Assembly: GCA_038249305.1 (NCBI GenBank)
Contig: JBBRWI010000082.1
Coordinates: forward strand, 1-15,396
Length of the DNA: 15,396 bases
From: Humitalea sp038249305
Lineage (GTDB): Bacteria > Pseudomonadota > Alphaproteobacteria > Acetobacterales > Acetobacteraceae
Reading direction: 5' to 3'
In this document: piece by piece, positions 1-7,478 of the stretch
Layout of the letters: the number at the start of each line of letters is the position of its first letter
Position numbering within the stretch: position 1 is the first letter of the stretch
Made by a program: the position numbers and the translations under genes
The notes under the pieces: generated by a model
What the model saw: only the letters and a program-made list of their open reading frames with translations
What the model was told of the DNA's origin: nothing
The model's database searches: none

Positions 1-99
1 CCGCTAATCGGCCGCTCAGAATCCAGGCGGCGCGCTTCGAACGGGGCGTCGCCCCCTGCCCAGCGAAACAGCACCCCGTTTTTCGGAAACCCGCTATCC
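1..99 (-). other. Possible gene fragment at window edge, cut off by the adjacent element
   Basis: No complete gene is visible. On the minus strand one frame is open from inside the element end (about base 107) to the window edge. It reads residues such as GFPKNGVLFRWAGGDAPFE with mostly G or C in third positions, which looks like coding sequence. There is no start codon with a ribosome site, and I do not recognise the protein. It could be the remainder of a gene whose 5' end was lost when the 100-391 element inserted. A plus-strand frame is also open here, so the reading is weak. Confidence 0.2.
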
Positions 100-116
100 T
101 TACTGTGTCGTAAATT
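100..116 (+). repeat. Left terminal inverted repeat of the miniature IS element
   Basis: TTACTGTGTCGTAAATT matches the reverse complement of 375-391 at 16 of 17 positions (G/A difference at position 11). Pairing does not continue cleanly outward (C99 opposite A392), so the IS boundary is at or just inside base 100. Confidence 0.75.
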
Positions 117-176
117 CCCTCCCCCAGTTCGTCGGCACCTGTCAGGGATCGAGATTCTCACTCGTGGAGGCGGAGT

Positions 177-359
177 GTGGGTCTCCAAACCAAACCGATC
201 GGCGGCGAATCACGGTTCGCCGCCTATGTCGAGGCGATCACGCGGGCGCTCGGGCACGCCGATCGCGCGGCGCCGTTCCGCACCTCGATCGTCTCAGTTC
301 GTGTCACCACCACACGCGCTATCGCAAGGACGCTGCCACGATGCCCGTGCTGCCATTGA
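177..359 (+). pseudogene. Internally deleted transposase remnant, IS701-family-like (60 codons)
   Basis: A GTG start at 177 follows a good ribosome site (GGAGG at 166-170). The first ~35 residues contain RFAAYVEAITRALGHADR followed by AAPFR, which resembles the N-terminus of IS701-type DDE transposases. In full-length proteins this leads into a YCxGLLLPGERKSVEP-like stretch. Here it passes directly, near bases 279-290, into a short tail ending TRAIARTLPRCPCCH and a TGA stop, resembling the C-terminus of the same family. The ~350 residues expected between, with the catalytic acids, are absent, so it cannot transpose itself. The deletion kept the frame open. If expressed it would make a 60-residue peptide of no known role. 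Confidence 0.6.
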
Positions 360-374
360 ACAATAGGAAACGGA

Positions 375-391
375 AATTTATGACACAGTAA
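375..391 (-). repeat. Right terminal inverted repeat of the miniature IS element
   Basis: AATTTATGACACAGTAA is the inverted partner of 100-116 with one mismatch. It lies two bases from the TAA stop of the NUDIX gene (394-396), so the insertion spared that reading frame but sits where a 3' untranslated region or terminator would be expected. Confidence 0.75.
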
Positions 392-393
392 AG

Positions 394-819
394 TTAATCG
401 ATTCCGAGCCGCACCCGCGCCTCAGCGATCACCCGCACCGCCTCGTCCCACAGCGGCGGCAGCCGGTCCGGCGCAAAGAAGCCGGCATCGGTGACATCGT
501 CGCCGGCCCGCGGCTCCCCGGCCAACCAAAGGCCGCAGTAATCGATGATCGTGTAGTGGAAGCGGATACGTCCCGACTCGTCGTGGCTGACGGAATCGAC
601 CACGGCGGCCAGCGATAGGGGGCCGGCGGTGACCCCGGTCTCCTCGGCCAATTCGCGATGGGCCGCGGCCTCGGCGGTTTCGCCAAGATGCTGCGCGCCG
701 CCCGGGATCGACCATTCGCCCAGGCGCGGCGGCTGGCCGCGACGCACCAGCAGCACGTCCTGGCCGCGGAACAGGATGCAGCCGATGCCGACCAGCGGCC
801 GGTCGGGGTATTCGCGCAT
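394..819 (-). CDS. NUDIX hydrolase (141 aa)
   Basis: NUDIX enzymes cleave nucleoside diphosphates linked to another moiety (NTPs, ADP-ribose, dinucleoside polyphosphates) using divalent metal. The complete NUDIX box is present at residues 41-63: G41, E47, then RELAEETGV from R55, matching GX5EX7REUXEEXGU. The N-terminal strand VGIGCILFRGQDVLLVRRG is typical. The length of 141 aa suits a single-domain member. The ATG at 819 was chosen because it lies 5 bases beyond the DUF4340 stop (825-827); a longer frame to 909 would overlap that gene by 85 bases. It is the last gene of the recG-ABC run, so probably co-transcribed. The substrate cannot be deduced. The inserted element begins two bases after its TAA stop, and no intrinsic terminator is visible. 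Confidence 0.9.
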   Translation of the reverse strand: MREYPDRPLVGIGCILFRGQDVLLVRRGQPPRLGEWSIPGGAQHLGETAEAAAHRELAEETGVTAGPLSLAAVVDSVSHDESGRIRFHYTIIDYCGLWLAGEPRAGDDVTDAGFFAPDRLPPLWDEAVRVIAEARVRLGID

Positions 820-824
820 GCGGC

Positions 825-1865
825 TCAATCCGCGGCGGGGACGGTGGGCGCGGTCTCCGGCGGGCGGATCAAATCGGCGATGGTCGGGAAAAGCGCCTTC
901 TCCTTCCACGGACCCAATTGATAGACCCAGCCGCGCCAGCGGGCGTTCAGCCGCGCCGCCTCGTCATCGCCGGCCGCCGACAGTGCCACCCAGAGCGCAT
1001 CGCCATCGCGGCGCCCGCGCGCGGTGATGGACAGCCCGTCGGTCAGCGTGAACAACGCCTCCCCGATCGGGGTGCCGGGCCAATCGGCCTCCTTGCGGAC
1101 ATCGGTGAAGGTCAGGAATTCAAAGGCGCGGCCCACCTCATCCACGCTGACCTCATCGGTCGGCGGCGCATCGGCTGGGATCACGACGTGCAGCACCCCA
1201 TCGGGGTCGCCGCCGCGCACCAACTCCACCGCGCCGTCGGCCGGGCGGTTGGCCAGCACCCGCCGCACCCGGTCGCGCGGCAGGTTGACGACGTCGCGGT
1301 CGATCCAGAGCCCGGCATCCGCATCGACCGGCAGGCGGCCCTCCGCGAGCCAGGCCTGCGCCTCGTTCGGACGACGGACGTAGATGGTTTCCGGCACATT
1401 CGACCCGCCGAGCCCGCCCTGCGTCCGCATCCGCCGCCGCCCAAGGATCAATTCCGCGATCGGCGCGCCGGTGCCGTCCAACAGCCGCAGCAGCGATGAG
1501 GTGGCACCGGGGCGCGCCGGGTCCTCAACGCCGAGGCGTTCCAGCAGCGCCGCATCGGCGGTGCGCGGTTCGGCCAGGCGCAATTCGGTCAGCCCGACCA
1601 GCACCTCCCGCACCTTCTCCCCCCGCGCGGGGTAATCGGCCTTGTCCGGCAAGACCCAGCGATCGGGGCCGGCGCGCTGCAACACCAGCGTGCCGTCGTG
1701 CCGTTTGACCTCGATCCGGACCACCCCGGCCAGGCGCTGCGCCAGGCCCGGAAAGGCCAATCCTGCGGCCGGCGGCGGCAACGGGGCGTTGGGCGTCAGC
1801 AGCACGGCCGCGGCCGAGGTGACCACGGCGGCTCCGCCCAGGATGATCAGCGTGCGGCGTTGCAC
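825..1865 (-). CDS. DUF4340 domain protein, membrane-anchored accessory of an ABC system (346 aa)
   Basis: The protein starts with a basic, hydrophobic segment (residues 2-23, RRTLIILGGAAVVTSAAAVLL) that is a single membrane anchor or uncleaved signal. The remainder is expected outside the cytoplasm. The body has the DUF4340 pattern: a strand LVLQRAGPDRWVLP, then VREVLVGLTELRLAEPRT, and a later PVDADAGLWIDRDVVNLPRDRVRRV block. DUF4340 genes commonly follow GldF/GldG-type ABC genes, as here. The function is not known; a structural or substrate-handling role with GldG is an inference. The start is a GTG four bases after the gldG-like stop, which implies coupled translation. The 5-base spacing to the NUDIX start continues the operon. 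Confidence 0.82.
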   Translation of the reverse strand: MQRRTLIILGGAAVVTSAAAVLLTPNAPLPPPAAGLAFPGLAQRLAGVVRIEVKRHDGTLVLQRAGPDRWVLPDKADYPARGEKVREVLVGLTELRLAEPRTADAALLERLGVEDPARPGATSSLLRLLDGTGAPIAELILGRRRMRTQGGLGGSNVPETIYVRRPNEAQAWLAEGRLPVDADAGLWIDRDVVNLPRDRVRRVLANRPADGAVELVRGGDPDGVLHVVIPADAPPTDEVSVDEVGRAFEFLTFTDVRKEADWPGTPIGEALFTLTDGLSITARGRRDGDALWVALSAAGDDEAARLNARWRGWVYQLGPWKEKALFPTIADLIRPPETAPTVPAAD

Positions 1866-1869
1866 CGGA

Positions 1870-3804
1870 TCAACCCCGGGCCGCGGCGCGGCGCCGGCGG
1901 CGCATCACGCCCAGGCCCATCGCCAGCAGCACCAGCAGCACCGGCACCACGATGATGTTGGCGATGCGCAGGCTTCGCTCCAACCCCTCGATATCGCGCC
2001 GCAGTTCGAGTTGGACACCACGGAGTTGCTGTCGAGTCCGCAGGATTTCATCCCGCGCGCGGTCGATCTCGGCGCGCTGTTCGGGGGTGATGATGGTTTG
2101 CGTCTGGCTGCGCTCGGCGCCCGGGGCCGGCGTGCCGGCGCGCAATTCGCGCAGACGGCGTTCGGTCGCCTCCAGCCGCTGCTGCAATTCGCGTTCGGTC
2201 TGGCGAAAACGCGCCTCGGCGTCGCGGCGCATGTCCTCGACCAAAGTGAAGGGGCGCAGCGATTCCCCGCGTGAGCGCAGCGAGATCATCGCATCGCCGC
2301 CGACCAGCGTATCGACGATATTCACCAGCATCGAGGCATTGTCGCTGAACGGCTGTGGCACCTGCTGGCCGAAGAAATCCTGCACCCGCACCCAGAAGCG
2401 GTCCTCCAGCACATCCGCATCGTTGATCACCACCATGTTGACGATGCCGTTGCTGCGGGCGCGGTGCCCGCCCTCTTGCGCCGTCGCGCCCTCGGGCGCC
2501 GCGGTGGCATAGGCGGAGGCGAGTTCGCCGCGCACCCGGGCGGCGATCACGCGGCGCTGCCCGTCGGCGCGGAAATCGGCCAGCAGGCCGGTCGGGTTGG
2601 GTTCCTGGCGCAGCCGCCCGGCGTCCACCATCATGCTGCGGTCGGAGGAGGTCAGCAGCGGCGTGACCTCGACCGTCGCACCCTCCCTGCGGCCGACCTG
2701 GCCGGCGCTGGCGACGGTCACCTGGTTCAGGTCGGCGGTCGCGACATCCGCACGCGCAAGGCTGTCGCCCTGCATGTTGAACCAGGCCACGTAATCCACC
2801 GCCTGGACACGGTCGCCCGGATTGGCGCGCACCCGCCAGGCGCCGCGCAGGTCGAGCACGACGCGGTCGGACGGCACCTCCAGCCCCCAGGCGGCCAGCA
2901 GCGGTTCCAGGGTGGAGGCGGTGTCGGTCGGCGGGCGCCCGCCTGGGCCGGGGCGGCTGGCCTGGCCCTCGGAATGCGGGTCCACCAGCAGCAGCAGCTT
3001 GCCGCCGCGCATCACGTATTGGTCGATGGCATAGAGGGTCGCCGTGGTCAGCCCCTGCGGATGGGCCACCATCAGCACCTGAATATCGGCGGGGATCGCA
3101 TCGGCATCCGATCCGATGTCACGCACGGTGAAGAATTGGCGCAGTTGCGTCATGGCGACGAAGGGCTGCCCGACCCCCGGTTGGCGCATCATCATCGCCC
3201 GCGGATCGCCCGACAGCGGCAACGACGACAACACGCCGATGACAGGCCGGCGCGGGTTGGACAATTCGAAGATCAGCCGCGTCAGGTCGTATTCCAGGAA
3301 CCGTTCGCGATCGGGCTGGAAGAACGGAATGGTCCGCTCGTCATCGAGCAGGTTGTTGCCGACCAGGCCGAAATAGACCTGCTCGCCCGACTGATCGACC
3401 GGCACGCCTTGCAGGCCCAGCGCCAGGGCGCGGTCCTCGGTTTCGGAGAAGGGTTCGGGGTCGAGCACCTCCAGCCTGATCTTGCCGCCGGAGAGGGAGG
3501 CGTATTCGGCCAGCATCTCGCGCACCCGGTCGGCATAGGCGCCGAAGACCGGGACGGTGGCGCCGAGGCGCCGCGAGTAGAACAGCCGCAGGGTGATCGG
3601 GTCCTGAAGCCCCAAAAGGACGGTGCGGGTTCCGTTGGACAGGGTGAACAGCCGCTGCTCGGTAAGGTCGATCCGCGCACGCGCAAGGAAGCGTTCGGAC
3701 AGCACGACCGCACCGATCGCCAGCGCCAAGGCCGCCACGAGCCCGAGTGCCGTGCCCCAGAGGCGGCGCGCCGGCGGCTTCGGGGCGGGCAGGGATGCGG
3801 ACAT
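1870..3804 (-). CDS. GldG-family ABC transporter auxiliary protein (644 aa)
   Basis: An N-terminal membrane helix (about residues 16-36) is followed by the family signature RIDLTEQRLFTLSNGT (residues 44-59). A large soluble domain then contains GVLSSLPLSGDP and a YVMRGGKLLLLVDPHSEG strand typical of the uncharacterised ABC-type transport domain seen in gliding protein GldG. Residues ~524-612 are rich in charged heptads (ERELQQRLEATERRLRELR) and probably form a coiled coil, ending in a second helix (~615-633) and an arginine-rich tail. The large domain should face the periplasm. The ATG at 3804 shares its A with the permease TGA stop, so translation is coupled. Gliding itself is not implied: this gene set occurs in many non-gliding proteobacteria. 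The substrate is unknown. Confidence 0.85.
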   Translation of the reverse strand: MSASLPAPKPPARRLWGTALGLVAALALAIGAVVLSERFLARARIDLTEQRLFTLSNGTRTVLLGLQDPITLRLFYSRRLGATVPVFGAYADRVREMLAEYASLSGGKIRLEVLDPEPFSETEDRALALGLQGVPVDQSGEQVYFGLVGNNLLDDERTIPFFQPDRERFLEYDLTRLIFELSNPRRPVIGVLSSLPLSGDPRAMMMRQPGVGQPFVAMTQLRQFFTVRDIGSDADAIPADIQVLMVAHPQGLTTATLYAIDQYVMRGGKLLLLVDPHSEGQASRPGPGGRPPTDTASTLEPLLAAWGLEVPSDRVVLDLRGAWRVRANPGDRVQAVDYVAWFNMQGDSLARADVATADLNQVTVASAGQVGRREGATVEVTPLLTSSDRSMMVDAGRLRQEPNPTGLLADFRADGQRRVIAARVRGELASAYATAAPEGATAQEGGHRARSNGIVNMVVINDADVLEDRFWVRVQDFFGQQVPQPFSDNASMLVNIVDTLVGGDAMISLRSRGESLRPFTLVEDMRRDAEARFRQTERELQQRLEATERRLRELRAGTPAPGAERSQTQTIITPEQRAEIDRARDEILRTRQQLRGVQLELRRDIEGLERSLRIANIIVVPVLLVLLAMGLGVMRRRRRAAARG

Positions 3805-4535
3805 CAGTCGGCCTTCCGATGATCGACGATGACGCCATTGGCAAACAGCCAGAAGCCGATGAAGGCAGCGAAGAACACGATGTCGCGCAGGCCGATCACC
3901 CCGCGCGAAAACCCGCCCAGCCGGTCGGTGATCGACAGGCCGCGCGCGATCTCCGCCAGCACCGGGACGCGCTGCGACAGGAACTCGGTCACGATGGGCG
4001 ACCCTGCGGCCGCGAACACGAAACACACCGCCACCGCGAGCACGAAGGCGATCACCTGGTTGCGGGTCAGCGCCGAGACGGCCGAGCCGACCGCGAGATA
4101 GGCGCCGGCGACCAGCAGGCAGCCGACGTAGCCCGCAGCGATCACCCCATTGTCCGGCTTGCCCAGCAGGTTCACCGTGATCACCAGCGGGAAGGTCAGC
4201 GCCAGTGCGATCGCGCAGAAGGCCCAGGCGGCCAGGAACTTGCCGACCACCGCCTGCCATTGCGCGACCGGCAGGGTCAGCAGCATCTCGATGGTGCCAA
4301 GCCGCCGCTCCTCGGCCCAGAGCCGCATGGTGATCGCCGGCACCAGGAACAGGAACAGCCAGGGCACGAAGGAGAAGAACGGCGTCAGGTCCGCCGTCCC
4401 GCGCGTGAAGAAACTGCCGAGCGTGAAGGTCAGCGCGCCCGACAACATCAGGAAGATGACGATGAACACCACGGCGACAGGCGTCGCAAAATACGCCGCC
4501 AGTTCACGGCGGAAGATGGCGAGCATCGGCGTCAT
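3804..4535 (-). CDS. ABC transporter permease, GldF/ABC-2 type (243 aa)
   Basis: Six hydrophobic segments are visible at about residues 19-39, 53-73, 103-124, 130-155, 161-179 and 217-238, as expected for an ABC-2 permease. The conserved cytoplasmic segment MRLWAEERRLGTIEMLLTLPV (70-90) is typical of GldF-like permeases and probably couples to the ATPase. The length is normal for the family. The ATG start overlaps the ATPase stop as ATGA (4532-4535), and its own TGA overlaps the GldG-like start by one base. Together these indicate a single transport complex of ATPase, permease and two anchored partners. The transported substrate cannot be read from sequence. Confidence 0.9.
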   Translation of the reverse strand: MTPMLAIFRRELAAYFATPVAVVFIVIFLMLSGALTFTLGSFFTRGTADLTPFFSFVPWLFLFLVPAITMRLWAEERRLGTIEMLLTLPVAQWQAVVGKFLAAWAFCAIALALTFPLVITVNLLGKPDNGVIAAGYVGCLLVAGAYLAVGSAVSALTRNQVIAFVLAVAVCFVFAAAGSPIVTEFLSQRVPVLAEIARGLSITDRLGGFSRGVIGLRDIVFFAAFIGFWLFANGVIVDHRKAD

Positions 4536-5260
4536 GGCACGGGCTCGCCCAGCGTGAGTTCGCGGAACACCTGGTCGAGCGAGGCGCCGCGCGAGGCCAG
4601 GACCGAGGCCGGTTCATCGGCGACGATCCGGCCCCGTGCGATCACCACGGCACGGGTGCAGATGGCGCCCACTTCCTCAAGGATGTGGGTCGAGATGACG
4701 ATGGCCTTCTTCGGCGCCAGAAGCGCGATCAGGCGGCGCACGTCGTGCTTCTGGTTGGGGTCGAGACCATCGGTCGGCTCGTCCAGCACCAGCACCGGCG
4801 GGTCGTGCAGCAGGGATTGCGCGAGACCGACGCGGCGCTTGAAGCCCTTGGACAGGGTTTCGACCGGTTGCAGGCGCACATCCTCCAGCGCCGTCATGGT
4901 CATCGCCTCCTCGACCACCTGGCGCCGGTCGTGGCCCTTGAACCCGCGCACGGCGGCGCAGAAGGAGAGGAAGCCTTCGACCGTCATTTCCGGATAGGTC
5001 GGCGCACCCTCCGGCAGGAAGCCCAACACCCGGCGGGCGGCGACCGAAGCCTCCTGCACGTCATGCCCGCAGATGCGGGCGGTGCCGGCGGTCGGCGCCA
5101 TGAAACCTGCCAACATCCTCATGGTGGTGGACTTGCCAGCGCCATTGGGGCCGAGGAAACCAAGAACCTCGCCCCGCGCGACGGTGAACGACACGTCGTC
5201 CACGGCGGTGAAGCCGCCGAAGCGCTTGGTCAGGCGTTCGATCTCGATAAGCCGTTCCAC
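4532..5260 (-). CDS. ABC transporter ATP-binding protein, GldA-like (242 aa)
   Basis: This is a complete nucleotide-binding domain: Walker A GPNGAGKST (37-45), a Q-loop-like region around FLPEGAPTYPEMTVEGFLSF (81-100), signature LSKGFKRRVGLAQSL (136-150), Walker B VLVLDEP with D160/E161, and the H-loop STH (190-192). The signature LSKGF in place of LSGGQ, and the ending LDQVFRELT, are typical of GldA/Nat-type ATPases. I chose the GTG at 5260 because the protein then begins at VERLIEIERLTKRFGG, the usual family start, with GGGAG 10 bases upstream. The frame is open further to 5362, but that extension would overlap recG and looks non-coding. It powers the adjacent permease. Confidence 0.9.
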   Translation of the reverse strand: MERLIEIERLTKRFGGFTAVDDVSFTVARGEVLGFLGPNGAGKSTTMRMLAGFMAPTAGTARICGHDVQEASVAARRVLGFLPEGAPTYPEMTVEGFLSFCAAVRGFKGHDRRQVVEEAMTMTALEDVRLQPVETLSKGFKRRVGLAQSLLHDPPVLVLDEPTDGLDPNQKHDVRRLIALLAPKKAIVISTHILEEVGAICTRAVVIARGRIVADEPASVLASRGASLDQVFRELTLGEPVP

Positions 5261-5298
5261 GGCGGCGGTGCTCCCGGCGGGTTCTGTCCCGGCGGGCC

Positions 5299-5326
5299 GG
5301 TTTACCCGTGGTTGGCCGATTGGCAA
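5299..5326 (-). promoter_or_regulatory. Weak candidate promoter for the ABC genes
   Basis: In the 70-base gap between the recG stop and the ABC ATPase start, the minus strand shows TTGCCA (5326-5321), a 16-base spacer and TAAACC (5304-5299). The -35 is reasonable but the -10 matches only three consensus positions. It could give internal initiation within a recG-led operon. No terminator was seen in the gap. Confidence 0.2.
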
Positions 5327-5330
5327 GGGG

Positions 5331-7478
5331 TCAGCCCGCCCGCAGGGTCCCGATGGCGGCATCCCGGTCGAACAGGGTCAGCAGGGCTGGGATGGCGCGG
5401 CCGCGCGGAGTGCGGTCCAGCCCAGGGTCGCGGTTCAGCAGCAGCGCCGCGTCCTGATGCGCCATACGGACCAGGCGTTCCTGCGTCGTGGGGTCGGCCA
5501 GGCGAAACCCCGGCAGGCCGGATTGGCGGGTGCCCAGCGCATCGCCGGCTCCCCGCAGGCGGAAATCCGCGTCGGCGATGACAAAGCCGTCCTCGGTGTC
5601 GCGCAGGATGCCGAGGCGTTCGCGGGCGGTTTCCGACAGCCCCTCCTCGAACAGCAGCATGCAAAACGACCGGGCCGCCCCCCGCCCGACCCGGCCGCGC
5701 AGTTGATGGAGTTGCGCCAGGCCAAAACGGTCGGCGTGCTCGATCACCATCACGCTGGCTTCCGGCACATCCACGCCGACCTCGATGACGGTGGTGGCGA
5801 CCAGGATCCGGGTCTTGCCGGCGCGAAAATCGGCCAGGGCCTGCTCGCGCTGATCGGCGGGCATCTGGCCGTGGGCAACGCCGACCGCATCGCCGAAGCG
5901 CTCGCGCAGGGTCAGGGCGCGGGTTTCGGCGGCGGCCAGGTCCAGTACCTCGCTTTCGGCGACATGCGGGCAGACCCAATAGACCCGGGCGCCCTCGGCC
6001 AGCTTTCGGCCGACCGCCTCGACCACGCTGTCCAGGCGGGACAGGCCGTGCAGGGTGGTGGTGATGGGCTGGCGGCCTGCGGGTTTGCCGGCGAGGCGGC
6101 TGACCGCCATCTCCCCCCATTGGGTCAGCAGCAGGGTGCGGGGGATGGGCGTCGCGGTCATCACCAGCAAGTCGGCGGCGGCGCCCTTGTCGGCCAGCGT
6201 CAGGCGTTGGGCGACACCAAAGCGGTGCTGCTCGTCCACCACCGCCAAAGCGAGATCGGAAAACGCCACGGCGTCCTGGAACAGCGCATGGGTGCCGACG
6301 ACCAGCGGCAGGCTGCCATCGGCCAGGCCCGCCAGCACGCGTTTGCGGGCCGTCCCTTTGACGGTGCCGGCCAGCAGCGCAATCGGCACGCCGGCCGCTT
6401 CGCAGAGCGGCGTCAGCGTCCGCAGATGTTGCCGGGCGAGAAGTTCGGTGGGGGCCATGATGGCGGCCTGCGCCCCCGCCTCGACCGCACGCAGCATCGC
6501 CATCAGGGCCACCAGGGTCTTGCCGGAACCCACATCGCCTTGCAGCAGCCGCAGCATCCGGTGGGGGGTGGCGAGGTCGGCATCGATTTCGGCCAACGCC
6601 TGGGTCTGCGCCGGGGTCGGGGTGTGGCCGAATGCGGCCAGGGCCAGCGCGCGCAGGGCGCCATCGCCGGTCAGCGACCGCCCCGGTTTTTGGCGCGCGG
6701 CGCTGCGGACGATGGCGATGGCGACCTGGCCGGCCAGCAATTCATCATAAGCCAGGCGATGGCGTGGCGCGTCGCCGGGCAGGGTTTCGGGCGTCTGGAC
6801 CGCCCGCATGGCATCGGCAAAGCCGGGCCAGCCTTCCTGCTTCATCAAGGAAGGGTCGTGCCACTCCGGCAGGGTCGGCAGACGCGCCAGGGCGTCCGTC
6901 ACGCTGCGCCGCATCCGCGCGTTCGATAGCTTCGCGGTCAGCGGCCAGACCGGTTCGATCGTCGGCGGTTCGGTGGCGGATACGATCGGCGACAGCATCG
7001 ACCACCGCTCGGCCTCCGGCCGTACCGGCCCCGCGAACCAGCGAATCGTGCCGGGCGGTGTCGCGCGCTGCACCCAGGCCAGTTTCGTGTTCATCAGCCG
7101 CGCGACCAGCCGCTCGAAGCCGGCCTCGGCAAGGATCTCGACATAGGGGCGCCCCGCGCCGGACCGCGCGTCGCGCAGGCTTTCGATCATGGCCGGCAGG
7201 ATCACCTCGGCATCGCCGGGGGCCTCGGACGGGCGGAGGACCGGCACGCGCTGGATGTAGCGGTCCGGCAGATGCAGCAGCAGATCCACGACCCGGTCAC
7301 CGCCGCAGGCCCGGGCGACCAGTTTTGCCAACGCGGGCCCGAGCCCCGGCAGGTCGGCCAGCGGGGCGCGCAGCCGCACGGCGACGCTGATCGCTGGCGC
7401 GCCGTCGGGCGCCTGATCGGAAGCCCAGCCCGCCGCGCACCCCTCATCCTCGTCGTCCTGGGCTTCCACGTTCTGCAT
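5331..7478 (-). CDS. recG: ATP-dependent DNA helicase RecG (715 aa)
   Basis: RecG remodels stalled forks, Holliday junctions, D-loops and R-loops using ATP. The N-terminal wedge region begins with LADLPGLGPALAKLV and VDLLLHLPDRYIQ. The helicase core has Walker A GDVGSGKT (314-321), motif II DEQH (415-418) followed by RFGV, motif III TATPIPRTL, and motif VI region QLRGRVGRG. The C-terminal RecG-type wedge-associated motif RLRGAGDALGTRQSGLPGF is present. The start is uncertain. ATG at 7478 gives 715 aa with a 33-residue acidic extension; it has coding-like third positions but no clear ribosome site. GTG at 7379 gives 682 aa, closer to E. coli spacing, and leaves 123 bases to the divergent sdhE. 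It is first in the minus-strand run. Confidence 0.95.
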   Translation of the reverse strand: MQNVEAQDDEDEGCAAGWASDQAPDGAPAISVAVRLRAPLADLPGLGPALAKLVARACGGDRVVDLLLHLPDRYIQRVPVLRPSEAPGDAEVILPAMIESLRDARSGAGRPYVEILAEAGFERLVARLMNTKLAWVQRATPPGTIRWFAGPVRPEAERWSMLSPIVSATEPPTIEPVWPLTAKLSNARMRRSVTDALARLPTLPEWHDPSLMKQEGWPGFADAMRAVQTPETLPGDAPRHRLAYDELLAGQVAIAIVRSAARQKPGRSLTGDGALRALALAAFGHTPTPAQTQALAEIDADLATPHRMLRLLQGDVGSGKTLVALMAMLRAVEAGAQAAIMAPTELLARQHLRTLTPLCEAAGVPIALLAGTVKGTARKRVLAGLADGSLPLVVGTHALFQDAVAFSDLALAVVDEQHRFGVAQRLTLADKGAAADLLVMTATPIPRTLLLTQWGEMAVSRLAGKPAGRQPITTTLHGLSRLDSVVEAVGRKLAEGARVYWVCPHVAESEVLDLAAAETRALTLRERFGDAVGVAHGQMPADQREQALADFRAGKTRILVATTVIEVGVDVPEASVMVIEHADRFGLAQLHQLRGRVGRGAARSFCMLLFEEGLSETARERLGILRDTEDGFVIADADFRLRGAGDALGTRQSGLPGFRLADPTTQERLVRMAHQDAALLLNRDPGLDRTPRGRAIPALLTLFDRDAAIGTLRAG

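Larger units (their letters stand above)
100..391 (+). mobile_element. Miniature, internally deleted IS701-family-like insertion element (about 292 bp)
   Basis: The two ends are inverted repeats: TTACTGTGTCGTAAATT at 100-116, and the reverse complement of TTACTGTGTCATAAATT at 375-391, differing at one of 17 positions. Between them lies one short reading frame (177-359) with its own GGAGG ribosome site. Its beginning and end resemble the two ends of an IS701-family transposase, with the catalytic middle missing. The structure is what an IS becomes after an internal deletion: mobile in trans if a full-length relative is present. Flanking bases (ATCC before, AGTT after) give no matching 4-bp duplication; only a TA inside each end is shared. 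The element ends two bases beyond the NUDIX stop codon. The IS701 assignment rests on recall of the family, not a search. Confidence 0.65.

Noticed and set aside
2464..3822. Plus-strand open frame of 452 codons opposite the GldG-like gene
   Set aside because: Same composition artefact; no ribosome site or domain.
3805..4260. Upstream extension of the GldG-like frame
   Set aside because: It overlaps the permease completely and reads as low-complexity Gly/Arg; the ATG at 3804 overlapping the permease stop is far better.
5270..5300. Repeated CCCGGCGGG before the ABC ATPase gene
   Set aside because: Short GC-rich direct repeat without dyad or T-run; probably compositional.
5073..6929. Plus-strand open frame of 618 codons opposite recG and the ABC ATPase
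   Set aside because: The translation is rich in Gly/Gln/His/Arg with no fold signature, and it lies over two well-supported genes; an antisense shadow.
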